DNA of 5,880 nucleotides from Chloroflexota bacterium. GTDB lineage: Bacteria; Chloroflexota; Dehalococcoidia; Lucifugimonadales; Australimonadaceae. The translations under genes and the position numbers were made by a program. A model generated the notes under the pieces. The model searched no databases, was not told the DNA's origin, and saw only the letters and a list, made by a program, of their open reading frames with translations. The DNA lies in the NCBI GenBank assembly GCA_028875085.1, contig JAPPFU010000091.1, positions 1 to 5,880 of the forward strand. The letters are read 5' to 3'. Shown in pieces: positions 1-4,990 of this stretch. The number at the start of each line of letters is the position of its first letter. Within the stretch, counting starts at the first letter, position 1.

Positions 1-1
1 G

Positions 2-298
2 ACTAGTCCGCGCGACCTCGAGTTTCACTACGCGCGCGCATTCCCCGACCAAAGCATCCCCGAGGCGTATGAGCGGCTGCTCCAAGACGCGCTGTCGGGC
101 GACCGCGCGCTGTTCATCCCCGCCGAGCAGATAGGCGAGGCGTGGGCCATCGTCGATCCGCTGCTCGCCGCGTGGGAGGCGCCTGACGCGCCGCGCCCTC
201 ATCCTTACCCGCGTGGCTCGTGGGGACCTGACGCGGCGGACGCGCTCATCGCCGAGACGGGGCACGCCTGGCTGTCCACCTGCGGCGAGCACGGGTAG
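2..298 (+). CDS. zwf: Glucose-6-phosphate dehydrogenase, C-terminal end (5' truncated by window edge)
   Basis: The last 98 codons of an open frame entering from the left edge and ending at TAG 296-298. They carry the C-terminal signature of glucose-6-phosphate dehydrogenase: EFHYARAFPD, then the YERLLQDALSGD block, then EAWAIVDPLLAAW, then YPRGSWGP followed by ADAL. This region belongs to the large beta-sheet/dimerisation domain. The NADP-binding Rossmann fold and the catalytic His lie upstream, outside the window. The enzyme is cytoplasmic and oxidises glucose-6-phosphate to 6-phosphogluconolactone as the first step of the oxidative pentose phosphate pathway, supplying NADPH. The end matches where the family normally stops, so the 3' end looks intact. 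It converges on the YbjQ-type gene with 12 nt between stops. Neighbours usually linked to zwf (gnd, opcA, pgl) would have to lie to the left. Family assignment is firm; cofactor preference cannot be judged here. Confidence 0.93.
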   Translation, partial: TSPRDLEFHYARAFPDQSIPEAYERLLQDALSGDRALFIPAEQIGEAWAIVDPLLAAWEAPDAPRPHPYPRGSWGPDAADALIAETGHAWLSTCGEHG

Positions 299-313
299 CC
301 GAGAGTCGGGCTA
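296..313. terminator. Hairpin spanning both convergent stop codons (possible bidirectional terminator)
   Basis: TAGCC (296-300) pairs with GGCTA (309-313). The stem continues as GA (301-302) with TC (306-307) after one bulged G (308), leaving a 3-nt GAG loop. The outer stem arms are the stop codons of zwf (+) and the YbjQ-type gene (-). There is no T-tract on either side, so it is not a canonical intrinsic terminator. It could slow polymerase or protect 3' ends, or it may be chance in GC-rich DNA. Confidence 0.3.
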
Positions 314-655
314 GTGCGCGTGACCCTCGCCGCCCTTGGCCTCCTCGGCGACGACGGCGGTGCCGTAGGCGAGCAACTCGGACGCGCCGTTCATCACGCT
401 GGAGGTTACGTAGCGCAGGCCGACGACGGCGTTGGCGCCCAGCTGCTCCGCCTGCGCCTCCATCCGGCCCGTCGCCTCCGTGCGCGCCTCGGTGAGCAGG
501 TTGGTGTATTCGGAGATTTCGCCACCGACGATGTTCTTGAGTCCGGCCATGAGGTCGCGGCCGATGTTGCGGGCGCGCACGGTGTTGCCGCGCACGAGGC
601 CCAAGGTCTTCGTGATCCGCATCCCGTCGATGTGGTCACTGGTCGCAAGCAGCAT
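311..655 (-). CDS. YbjQ/UPF0145 family protein (putative heavy-metal-binding domain)
   Basis: A 114-aa protein of the YbjQ (UPF0145, DUF74) family. It follows the family pattern: an N-terminal strand (MLLATSDHIDGMRI), then TKTLGLVRGNTVRARNIG, then DLMAGLKNIVGGEISEY, a helix with TEARTEATGRMEAQAEQLGANAVVG, and a C-terminal strand with LLAYGTAVV. Members are small cytoplasmic proteins of about 105 residues that assemble into pentamers or decamers. A metal-binding role has been proposed but no biochemical function is established. The ATG at 655 is chosen because GAGGAGG lies 5 nt upstream (661-667) and because it gives the usual family length and N-terminus. An in-frame ATG at 700 adds 15 residues with no family counterpart and a weaker AAGGTG upstream. 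The C-terminus ends in a short GEGHAH tail that may be a local extension. It is a single-gene unit, divergent from the PaREP1-like gene. Confidence 0.88.
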   Translation of the reverse strand: MLLATSDHIDGMRITKTLGLVRGNTVRARNIGRDLMAGLKNIVGGEISEYTNLLTEARTEATGRMEAQAEQLGANAVVGLRYVTSSVMNGASELLAYGTAVVAEEAKGGEGHAH

Positions 656-660
656 AGCCG

Positions 661-667
661 CCTCCTC
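661..667 (-). promoter_or_regulatory. Shine-Dalgarno sequence deciding the YbjQ start
   Basis: On the minus strand this reads GAGGAGG, 5 nt before the ATG at 655. A start at 700 would bury this site inside the coding region as Gly-Glu-Glu-Ala codons, so the site favours the shorter protein. Confidence 0.7.
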
Positions 668-709
668 GCCGATCATGGTGGTCGGAGCGCTCTTCACCAT
701 AGCACCTTC

Positions 710-737
710 GTCCCCTACCCGTTCGCCCTGAGGGGAC
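710..737. repeat. Inverted repeat GTCCCCT-N14-AGGGGAC in divergent intergenic region
   Basis: Two perfect 7-bp half-sites, GTCCCCT (710-716) and AGGGGAC (731-737), are separated by 14 nt. Their centres are 21 bp apart, about two helical turns, which is the geometry of an operator for a dimeric regulator. The dyad lies between the YbjQ start and the TATAAT at 759, so it could control either divergent gene. It partly contains a second small dyad, CCCT-G-AGGG (726-734). No regulator gene is present in the window. Confidence 0.35.
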
Positions 738-758
738 TCGATGGGCGGGCGCCTGCGC

Positions 759-764
759 TATAAT
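759..764 (+). promoter_or_regulatory. Perfect -10 element TATAAT before the PaREP1-like gene
   Basis: TATAAT matches the sigma-70-type -10 consensus exactly and is conspicuous in this GC-rich DNA. No good -35 is seen: GGGACT at 733-738 shares only the central GAC and is 20 nt away. Transcription would begin near 771-773. That lies downstream of the ATG at 763 (inside the -10 box) and just upstream of the GTG at 784, so the element bears on start choice. Confidence 0.5.
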
Positions 765-783
765 GACCAACGAGGTTGTGCCA

Positions 784-1143
784 GTGACTACTCGTACCCA
801 ATACCACGCGGCCACCGCCTTGGACTTCATGGCTAAGACCCGCGCGTACTTGGCCGAGGGCGACCTGCTCCAGGCGTCCGAAAAGGGCTGGGGCGCCGCC
901 GCTCAAGCGGTCAAGGCCGTGGCGGAGGCGCGCGGCTGGGAGCACAACGGCCACTACGAACTCTTTAGTGCAGTGAATCGCCTGACGGACGAGACGGGCG
1001 ACCAGGACATCCGCAAGGCATTCGCCGCCGCGAACGCCCTCCACACCAACTTCTACGAGGGTTGGCTGCCTCGGGAGACCGTTGAGGCGCACCTGTCCGA
1101 TGTCGAGGAGTTGGTCGGCAAACTCCGCGCCCTGTCCGGCTGA
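784..1143 (+). CDS. PaREP1-family / HEPN-like small helical protein
   Basis: A 119-aa, almost entirely helical protein without signal peptide or membrane segment. The pattern LAEGDLLQASEKGWGAAAQAVKAVAE (about residues 24-49), then GWEHNGHYELF, then ANALHTNFYEGWL near residue 90, matches PaREP1-type proteins. As I recall these resemble HEPN four-helix bundles, found in archaea and some bacteria, with no settled biochemical role. The canonical HEPN RNase motif (R-x4-6-H) is not apparent: the last Arg before the ALH motif is too far away. A nuclease function is therefore unsupported, and a scaffold or partner role is more likely. GTG 784 is chosen because GAGG (772-775) sits 8 nt upstream and because the TATAAT at 759-764 would start transcription after the alternative ATG at 763, which has no Shine-Dalgarno. 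Starting at 763 adds seven residues. The amidase gene begins 10 nt after the stop, suggesting one transcript. Confidence 0.7.
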   Translation: MTTRTQYHAATALDFMAKTRAYLAEGDLLQASEKGWGAAAQAVKAVAEARGWEHNGHYELFSAVNRLTDETGDQDIRKAFAAANALHTNFYEGWLPRETVEAHLSDVEELVGKLRALSG

Positions 1144-1153
1144 ACGACTCGCT

Positions 1154-2575
1154 ATGCCGCCGCTGCCCTCCGACCCTGCCGGCCTCACCATCGCGCAGGC
1201 GTCGTCCGCCATCCGCGGCGGCGAGTTGTCGCCGGTGGAATTGGCGCAGGCGCACCTCGCGCGCATCGAGCGGCTCAATCCGCGCCTCAACGCCTACGTG
1301 CTCGTAACGGCGGAGCGCGCGCTTGCCGAGGCGCGGGCGGCGGAGGCGGAGATTGCCTCGCGCGGCCGGCGCGGGCCGATGCACGGCGTGCCATTCGCGT
1401 TGAAGGACCTGTACGACACGGCGGGCATCGTTACGGCGGGCGGAACGAAGGTGCTGGCGGAGCGCGTTCCGGAGCGCGACGCGACGGTTACCCGCAGGCT
1501 GCGCGAGGCGGGCGCCGTGCTGCTCGGCAAGACGAACACGCACGAGGCGGCCTACGGGGTAACGACGGACAATCCGCACTTCGGGCGCACGCACAACCCG
1601 TGGAGCGCGGAGCGCATCCCCGGCGGTTCGAGCGGCGGCTCCGGCGCGGCAGTCGCGGCACGGATGGCGCCGATGGCGATGGGCACCGACACGGGCGGCA
1701 GCATCCGCGACCCGGCGACGCTGAACGGCGTGGTCGGCCTCAAGCCGACCTTCGGGAGGGTGAGCAAAGCGGGCGTGCTGCCGCTCTCATGGCGCAACGA
1801 CCACGCCGGCCCCCTCACCCACACCGTGGAGGACACGGCCATCGTGCTCGAGGCCATCGCGGGCTATGACCCGGACGACGCGGCGACCGTACCCGTACCC
1901 GTCCCGTCCTACACGGGACAACTCGGGGGCGACGTCCGCGCGCTGCGCGTCGGCGTGGCGCGGGCGTTCTTCTTCGACCATCTGCACGACGGCGTGCGCG
2001 CGGCGCTGGAGGAGGCCATCAACGTAGTGCGCGGGCTGGGCTGCGCCGTGCGTGACGTGCGCGTCGACGGGATGGAGGCGGGCGCGGGCTATCTCCACCA
2101 TATGGTGCTGGCGGACGCGCAGGAGATCTACGCGCCCTTCCTGCCGGAGCGCCTCGGCGACTTCGGCCCGGACGTAGCCGCGCACCTGGCGACGCCTCCG
2201 CCCGACGGCGTGGCACTCGCGCGGGCGATGCGCGGCGCGGACGAGGTCTCCGCCGAACTGCGCCGCACCTTGGAGGGGGTGGACGCGCTCATCACGCCGA
2301 CGCTGCCGATTCCCGCGCCGCGATTCGGCGAGGACGTGGTAGCCTACGGCGGCGTCGAGGAGCCGACGCTGTTCGCGCTGAGCCGCTGCACCATCCCGTT
2401 CAACCTCTCCGGCCTGCCCGCGTTGTCTGTCCCGTGCGGCTTCACAGCGGAGGGGCTGCCGGTGGGCATGCAGATTGTCGCGCGCCCCTTCGACGAGGCG
2501 ACCGCCTTGCGCCTCGGCCACGCCTATCAGCAAGCCACGCAGTGGCACGAGGCCACGCCGCCGGGGGTGGGGTGA
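1154..2575 (+). CDS. Amidase signature (AS) family hydrolase
   Basis: A 473-aa cytoplasmic enzyme of the amidase signature family, related to GatA and other amide hydrolases. The full Ser-cisSer-Lys triad is visible: Lys84 in FALKD, Ser159 in the glycine-serine loop PGGSSGGS, and nucleophile Ser183 in GTDTGGSIR. Spacings Lys-Ser 75 and Ser-Ser 24 equal those I recall for fatty acid amide hydrolase. GVVGLKPTFGRVS follows, and the C-terminal core ends with PFNLSGLPALSVPCGF and GLPVGMQIV. The N-terminal LTIAQASSAIRGGELSPVEL is typical, so ATG 1154 is a sensible start, though its Shine-Dalgarno is weak (GAACGA). Translation may be coupled to the gene 10 nt upstream. Asp186 after Ser-Ile-Arg is unusual, because a hydrophobic or neutral residue is normal there. 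No gatC or gatB adjoins, so a tRNA amidotransferase role is unlikely. The substrate cannot be read from sequence; other options are aryl-acylamidase, indoleacetamide or allophanate-type hydrolase. Confidence 0.93.
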   Translation: MPPLPSDPAGLTIAQASSAIRGGELSPVELAQAHLARIERLNPRLNAYVLVTAERALAEARAAEAEIASRGRRGPMHGVPFALKDLYDTAGIVTAGGTKVLAERVPERDATVTRRLREAGAVLLGKTNTHEAAYGVTTDNPHFGRTHNPWSAERIPGGSSGGSGAAVAARMAPMAMGTDTGGSIRDPATLNGVVGLKPTFGRVSKAGVLPLSWRNDHAGPLTHTVEDTAIVLEAIAGYDPDDAATVPVPVPSYTGQLGGDVRALRVGVARAFFFDHLHDGVRAALEEAINVVRGLGCAVRDVRVDGMEAGAGYLHHMVLADAQEIYAPFLPERLGDFGPDVAAHLATPPPDGVALARAMRGADEVSAELRRTLEGVDALITPTLPIPAPRFGEDVVAYGGVEEPTLFALSRCTIPFNLSGLPALSVPCGFTAEGLPVGMQIVARPFDEATALRLGHAYQQATQWHEATPPGVG

Positions 2576-2578
2576 GAA

Positions 2579-4330
2579 CTACCGGATTCGTACGTCCAGC
2601 ACGGCCGCTTGGCCTTGCTTGACGCGGGCTAGGGCACGGCGGAGCGCGGGCAGCACCTCGGCAGGGTCGTCCACGCGCTCGCCGTAGCCGCGGCACGCCT
2701 GCACCAGCACGTCGTAGTCGGGCGACGGGTCAATGTCTACGGCGACGTAGTTGTCGTTGCGCGGGCCTGCGCCGTCGGGATACCACTTGTTCCACGAATT
2801 GCGCGTCGCGTAGTGGGACGAGTTGTTGTAGATGACGGTGAGGAAGGGCAGGTTGTACTTCTCGGCGGCCCAGAAGGCGGAGGTGGGGCGCGCGAAGATG
2901 AACGCGCCGTCGCCCTCCAGGCACACCACCGTCTTGTCGGGCGCGGCCAGCTTCACGCCGACGGACGCGCCTAGCCCGTAGCCCAGGCTGGAGCCGCCGC
3001 TGCCGAAGACGGAGCCGGGGACGCGGCGGTCGGTGTAGACGTTGAAGGGCGCGCCGCCCGACATGCCCTCGTTCACCACGATGGTCTCGTCGTCCAGCAC
3101 CTGCTCGAGGCACGCGGCAACGTAGAGCGGGTCGATGGGACGCTTGTCAGCCAGCGCCTCCACGCGCTCGGCGATCTCCGCGCGGCGGCGCTCAGTGTTG
3201 GCGCGGTAGCGCTCGTTGCGGGCGGCGGCGCGCTCGCGCGCGGCGGGGGTGAGGCGCTCGCGGACAGCGTCGAGCAGGACGGGCAGCGCCTTGCGCGACG
3301 CGGCGTGGATGAGCAGGTCGGCGGGGAAGGTCCACAGCGGGATGGTGTCCTTGGAGGGGTCGATGTCTATCCACCCCACGCGCGCGCCGGGCTCCAGCGT
3401 CTCCTCATCGGGCACCCACGGCACGTCATGGTCGAGCACGAGGATGACGTCGGCCTCCGACACCGCAGGCGCGCCGCAGTTCACGGCGTTGAGGAAGTGG
3501 CGCGTGGGCAGGTTGAGACGGGTGTGGACGGCGCCTGCGACGGGCGCGCCGAGCGTCTCGGCCAGCTCCGTCAGCGTCGCGACCGCCTCCGGGTGGCGAC
3601 CTGGCGTACCCGCGATGATGAGCGGGCGCTCCGCTTCGACCAGCCACTCGGCGAGGGTCGCCACGGCGTCGGGATCGGGCGCGGGCGCGACGGGTTTGGC
3701 GTGGCGCGCCGCCGGAGGCAGTTGGAGTTCGTCCATCTCGGTCATCAGCAGTTCGCGCGGCAGGGTGAGGTAGACGGGGCCAGCGGGCTCGCTGCTCGCC
3801 ACTTGGAACGCCTTCTGCACCACCCAGTTGATGCTGTCCACGGTGCGCAGTTCGTAGTCCCACTTGACGAAGGTGCGGACGATGCCGTGCTGGTCGAGTT
3901 GCTCCTGCCCCCAGTGGATCACCATGTCCTTGGAGCCGGGGCGGACGCCGCCGATGGTGATGGGCGCGCGCCCCGCGCAGACGATGACGCCGGAGCGGTC
4001 GCGCTGCACGTCGTGATACGCGCCGCCTATCTGCGCCGTGCCCGCGTCCACGTGCACCAGCACCACCTGCGGGCGGCCCGTAACCTGGAAGTAGCCCTGC
4101 GCGGCGAACATCGCCGTTACCTCGTCGATGCAGAGCACCAGTTTGGGCGTGGGGCGCTCCTGCTCCATCATCCGCGCCACCGCCTCCTGCACGGGGAAGG
4201 TGTCGGTGCCGGAGTTGATGAAGAGGTACTCGACGCCGTTGTGGACGAGCATCTCGACGAACGCCTCCGCCGCGTTGGCCACGGGGATGGTTCGGAGCGA
4301 GCGCGCTACTGCGTCGGCGGCGGTTGGCAT
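2579..4330 (-). CDS. Thiamine-diphosphate-dependent enzyme, acetolactate synthase/benzoylformate decarboxylase superfamily
   Basis: A 583-aa protein with the three-domain layout of TPP carboligases and decarboxylases. The N-terminal pyrimidine-binding domain (about 15-190) holds catalytic Glu70 in CIDEVTAMFAAQGY. A central domain (about 215-360) includes LIIAGTPGRHP and IDIDPSKD. The C-terminal pyrophosphate domain (about 400-583) has the metal/TPP motif from GDG (473-475) to NN (502-503). Glu70 aligns with the activating Glu of acetolactate synthase and benzoylformate decarboxylase, and with the Val that replaces it in glyoxylate carboligase, so plain Gcl is unlikely. A biosynthetic IlvB is also unlikely: no ilvN or ilvC adjoins, and HVDAGTAQIGG differs from the usual TSGPG block. 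Start ATG 4330 has AGGAGG 6 nt upstream. It is divergent from the AllA-type gene and convergent with the amidase, with 3 nt between stops. Substrate is unknown; 2-oxo acid decarboxylation or carboligation is expected from the family. Confidence 0.92.
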   Translation of the reverse strand: MPTAADAVARSLRTIPVANAAEAFVEMLVHNGVEYLFINSGTDTFPVQEAVARMMEQERPTPKLVLCIDEVTAMFAAQGYFQVTGRPQVVLVHVDAGTAQIGGAYHDVQRDRSGVIVCAGRAPITIGGVRPGSKDMVIHWGQEQLDQHGIVRTFVKWDYELRTVDSINWVVQKAFQVASSEPAGPVYLTLPRELLMTEMDELQLPPAARHAKPVAPAPDPDAVATLAEWLVEAERPLIIAGTPGRHPEAVATLTELAETLGAPVAGAVHTRLNLPTRHFLNAVNCGAPAVSEADVILVLDHDVPWVPDEETLEPGARVGWIDIDPSKDTIPLWTFPADLLIHAASRKALPVLLDAVRERLTPAARERAAARNERYRANTERRRAEIAERVEALADKRPIDPLYVAACLEQVLDDETIVVNEGMSGGAPFNVYTDRRVPGSVFGSGGSSLGYGLGASVGVKLAAPDKTVVCLEGDGAFIFARPTSAFWAAEKYNLPFLTVIYNNSSHYATRNSWNKWYPDGAGPRNDNYVAVDIDPSPDYDVLVQACRGYGERVDDPAEVLPALRRALARVKQGQAAVLDVRIR

Positions 4331-4336
4331 AGGGCG

Positions 4337-4342
4337 CCTCCT
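4337..4342 (-). promoter_or_regulatory. Strong Shine-Dalgarno AGGAGG of the TPP enzyme gene
   Basis: On the minus strand AGGAGG lies 6 nt before ATG 4330. It fixes this start, although the frame stays open for more than 400 further codons upstream, antisense to the AllA-type and dehydrogenase genes. Confidence 0.75.
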
Positions 4343-4356
4343 GGCGGTGGGCGGTG
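4343..4356. repeat. Tandem 7-bp repeat (GGCGGTG)x2
   Basis: Two perfect adjacent copies of GGCGGTG, abutting the Shine-Dalgarno of the TPP gene. On its mRNA they read CACCGCC twice. This could be a protein-binding or leader-RNA element; it is short enough to be chance. Confidence 0.35.
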
Positions 4357-4368
4357 TTCGCGAGGGCA

Positions 4369-4377
4369 ACCTTACCA
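4369..4377 (-). promoter_or_regulatory. Candidate extended -10 promoter of the TPP enzyme gene
   Basis: The minus strand reads TGGTAAGGT, that is TG-n before a TANNNT hexamer, an extended -10 form that can work without a -35. A start of transcription about 7 nt downstream gives a leader of roughly 30 nt ending in AGGAGG. TAAGGT matches TATAAT at only four of six positions, so this is tentative. Confidence 0.3.
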
Positions 4378-4396
4378 GCGCGGGAGCTTTGGCGGG

Positions 4397-4402
4397 TATG
4401 AT
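4397..4402 (+). promoter_or_regulatory. -10 element TATGAT, leaderless-type arrangement before the AllA-like gene
   Basis: TATGAT matches TATAAT at five of six positions and stands out in this GC-rich stretch. Only six bases (GCGCGC) separate it from ATG 4409, and no Shine-Dalgarno lies in front of that ATG. This spacing puts the transcription start at or next to the A of the ATG, as in leaderless genes. A weak -35 candidate, TTACCA (4372-4377), is 19 nt upstream. Confidence 0.5.
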
Positions 4403-4408
4403 GCGCGC

Positions 4409-4975
4409 ATGGCGCGCGTCTACACTTTGCCGCTCGAGCCGATGACGGCGGAGTCGTTCGCGCCGTTCGGCGAGGTGCTCGAGGCGCGCGAGCGCCCCTC
4501 CGACCGGCGGACGCTGTTCCCGGCCGACCTGCGGATGGACGGCGCGCCCACGCTGCACGTCATCTGGCAACCGGCGGCGGGGCTGCGCTTCTCTAAGTTG
4601 GAGCGCCACTTCGGGGTAACGCAGACCTTCTTCCAGTTGGAGGGCTCGCCCGCCGTGGTCGCCGCCGCGCCGCCCACCGACATCGACGACCCCGCCGCCC
4701 TGCCCGACCCCGCCTCCGTACGCGGCTTCATCATCGACCCGGCCAAGGGGTTCGCGTTCAAGCGCGGGACGTGGCACTCGCTCGACCGCTACCTCGCGCG
4801 CCCGCCGGGCGGCGTCTTCGTCATCGTCAACGTCGACCCCAACCCGACGCAGATCGTGGACTACGCCGACGGCCTCTCCGTCGCCTACGCCGACCTGTGG
4901 ACGGAGCGCGAGACGGGCCGGGCGACGCTCCCCGGCACGTGGGGCGTGGAGTTCGAAGTTCCCGCAACCTTCTGA
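4409..4975 (+). CDS. Ureidoglycolate lyase (AllA)-family cupin-like protein
   Basis: A 188-aa protein with the AllA (ureidoglycolate lyase/hydrolase) family pattern. It opens with PLEPMTAESFAPFGEVLE (8-25), continues with LERHFGVTQTFFQLEGSPAVV (split as LERHFGVTQ at 64-72 and FFQLEGSPAVV at 74-84), then GFAFKRGTWHSLDRY (114-128), and ends the core with FVIVNVDP. AllA enzymes are cytoplasmic cupin-fold dimers that split ureidoglycolate into glyoxylate and urea, late in allantoin (purine) breakdown. His67, Gln72 and His123 sit at the usual conserved positions. The protein is about 25 residues longer than the E. coli enzyme, mainly at the C-terminus (after DYADGLSVAY). No allantoinase, allantoicase or urease gene is visible, so the true substrate may be another ureido or hydroxy acid. 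The start follows a TATGAT by six bases without a Shine-Dalgarno. The dehydrogenase gene follows after 15 nt and is probably co-transcribed. Confidence 0.85.
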   Translation: MARVYTLPLEPMTAESFAPFGEVLEARERPSDRRTLFPADLRMDGAPTLHVIWQPAAGLRFSKLERHFGVTQTFFQLEGSPAVVAAAPPTDIDDPAALPDPASVRGFIIDPAKGFAFKRGTWHSLDRYLARPPGGVFVIVNVDPNPTQIVDYADGLSVAYADLWTERETGRATLPGTWGVEFEVPATF

Positions 4976-4980
4976 GGAGG
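4975..4980 (+). promoter_or_regulatory. Shine-Dalgarno AGGAGG of the dehydrogenase, overlapping the upstream stop
   Basis: AGGAGG uses the last base of the AllA-type stop codon (TGA 4973-4975) and lies 10 nt before ATG 4991. Ribosomes finishing the upstream gene would reach this site directly, which supports coupled expression. Confidence 0.65.
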
Positions 4981-4990
4981 ACGCTCCGCT

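Noticed and set aside
656..700. Longer YbjQ start at ATG 700
   Set aside because: The extra 15 residues lack a family counterpart, and GAGGAGG at 661-667 points to ATG 655. It is not fully excluded, because AAGGTG precedes 700.
314..763. Plus-strand open frame over the YbjQ-type gene
   Set aside because: It is antisense to a recognisable YbjQ family member that has its own strong Shine-Dalgarno, and its own translation shows no known pattern.
784..1143. PaREP1/HEPN-like protein as a toxin-antitoxin or defence component
   Set aside because: There is no R-x4-6-H nuclease motif, no nucleotidyltransferase or antitoxin partner, and the neighbour is a metabolic amidase.
1887..1910. Short tandem repeat (CCGTAC-like units) inside the amidase
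   Set aside because: It only encodes a Val-Pro-Val-Pro-Val-Pro linker; three short units do not make a significant repeat.
1787..2548. 253-codon minus-strand open frame under the amidase
   Set aside because: It is a mirror of the amidase coding sequence, with no Shine-Dalgarno and no family match. The amidase frame has an intact catalytic triad and C-terminus.
2579..4330. Calling the TPP enzyme glyoxylate carboligase because an AllA-type gene is next door
   Set aside because: The residue that is Val in glyoxylate carboligase is Glu70 here, and the surrounding blocks differ. Context alone is not enough.
3305..4408. Open plus-strand frame in front of the AllA-type gene
   Set aside because: It is antisense to the TPP enzyme and rich in Arg, His and Gly with no recognisable domain. 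The AllA-family N-terminus starts at 4409, so this is not a fusion.
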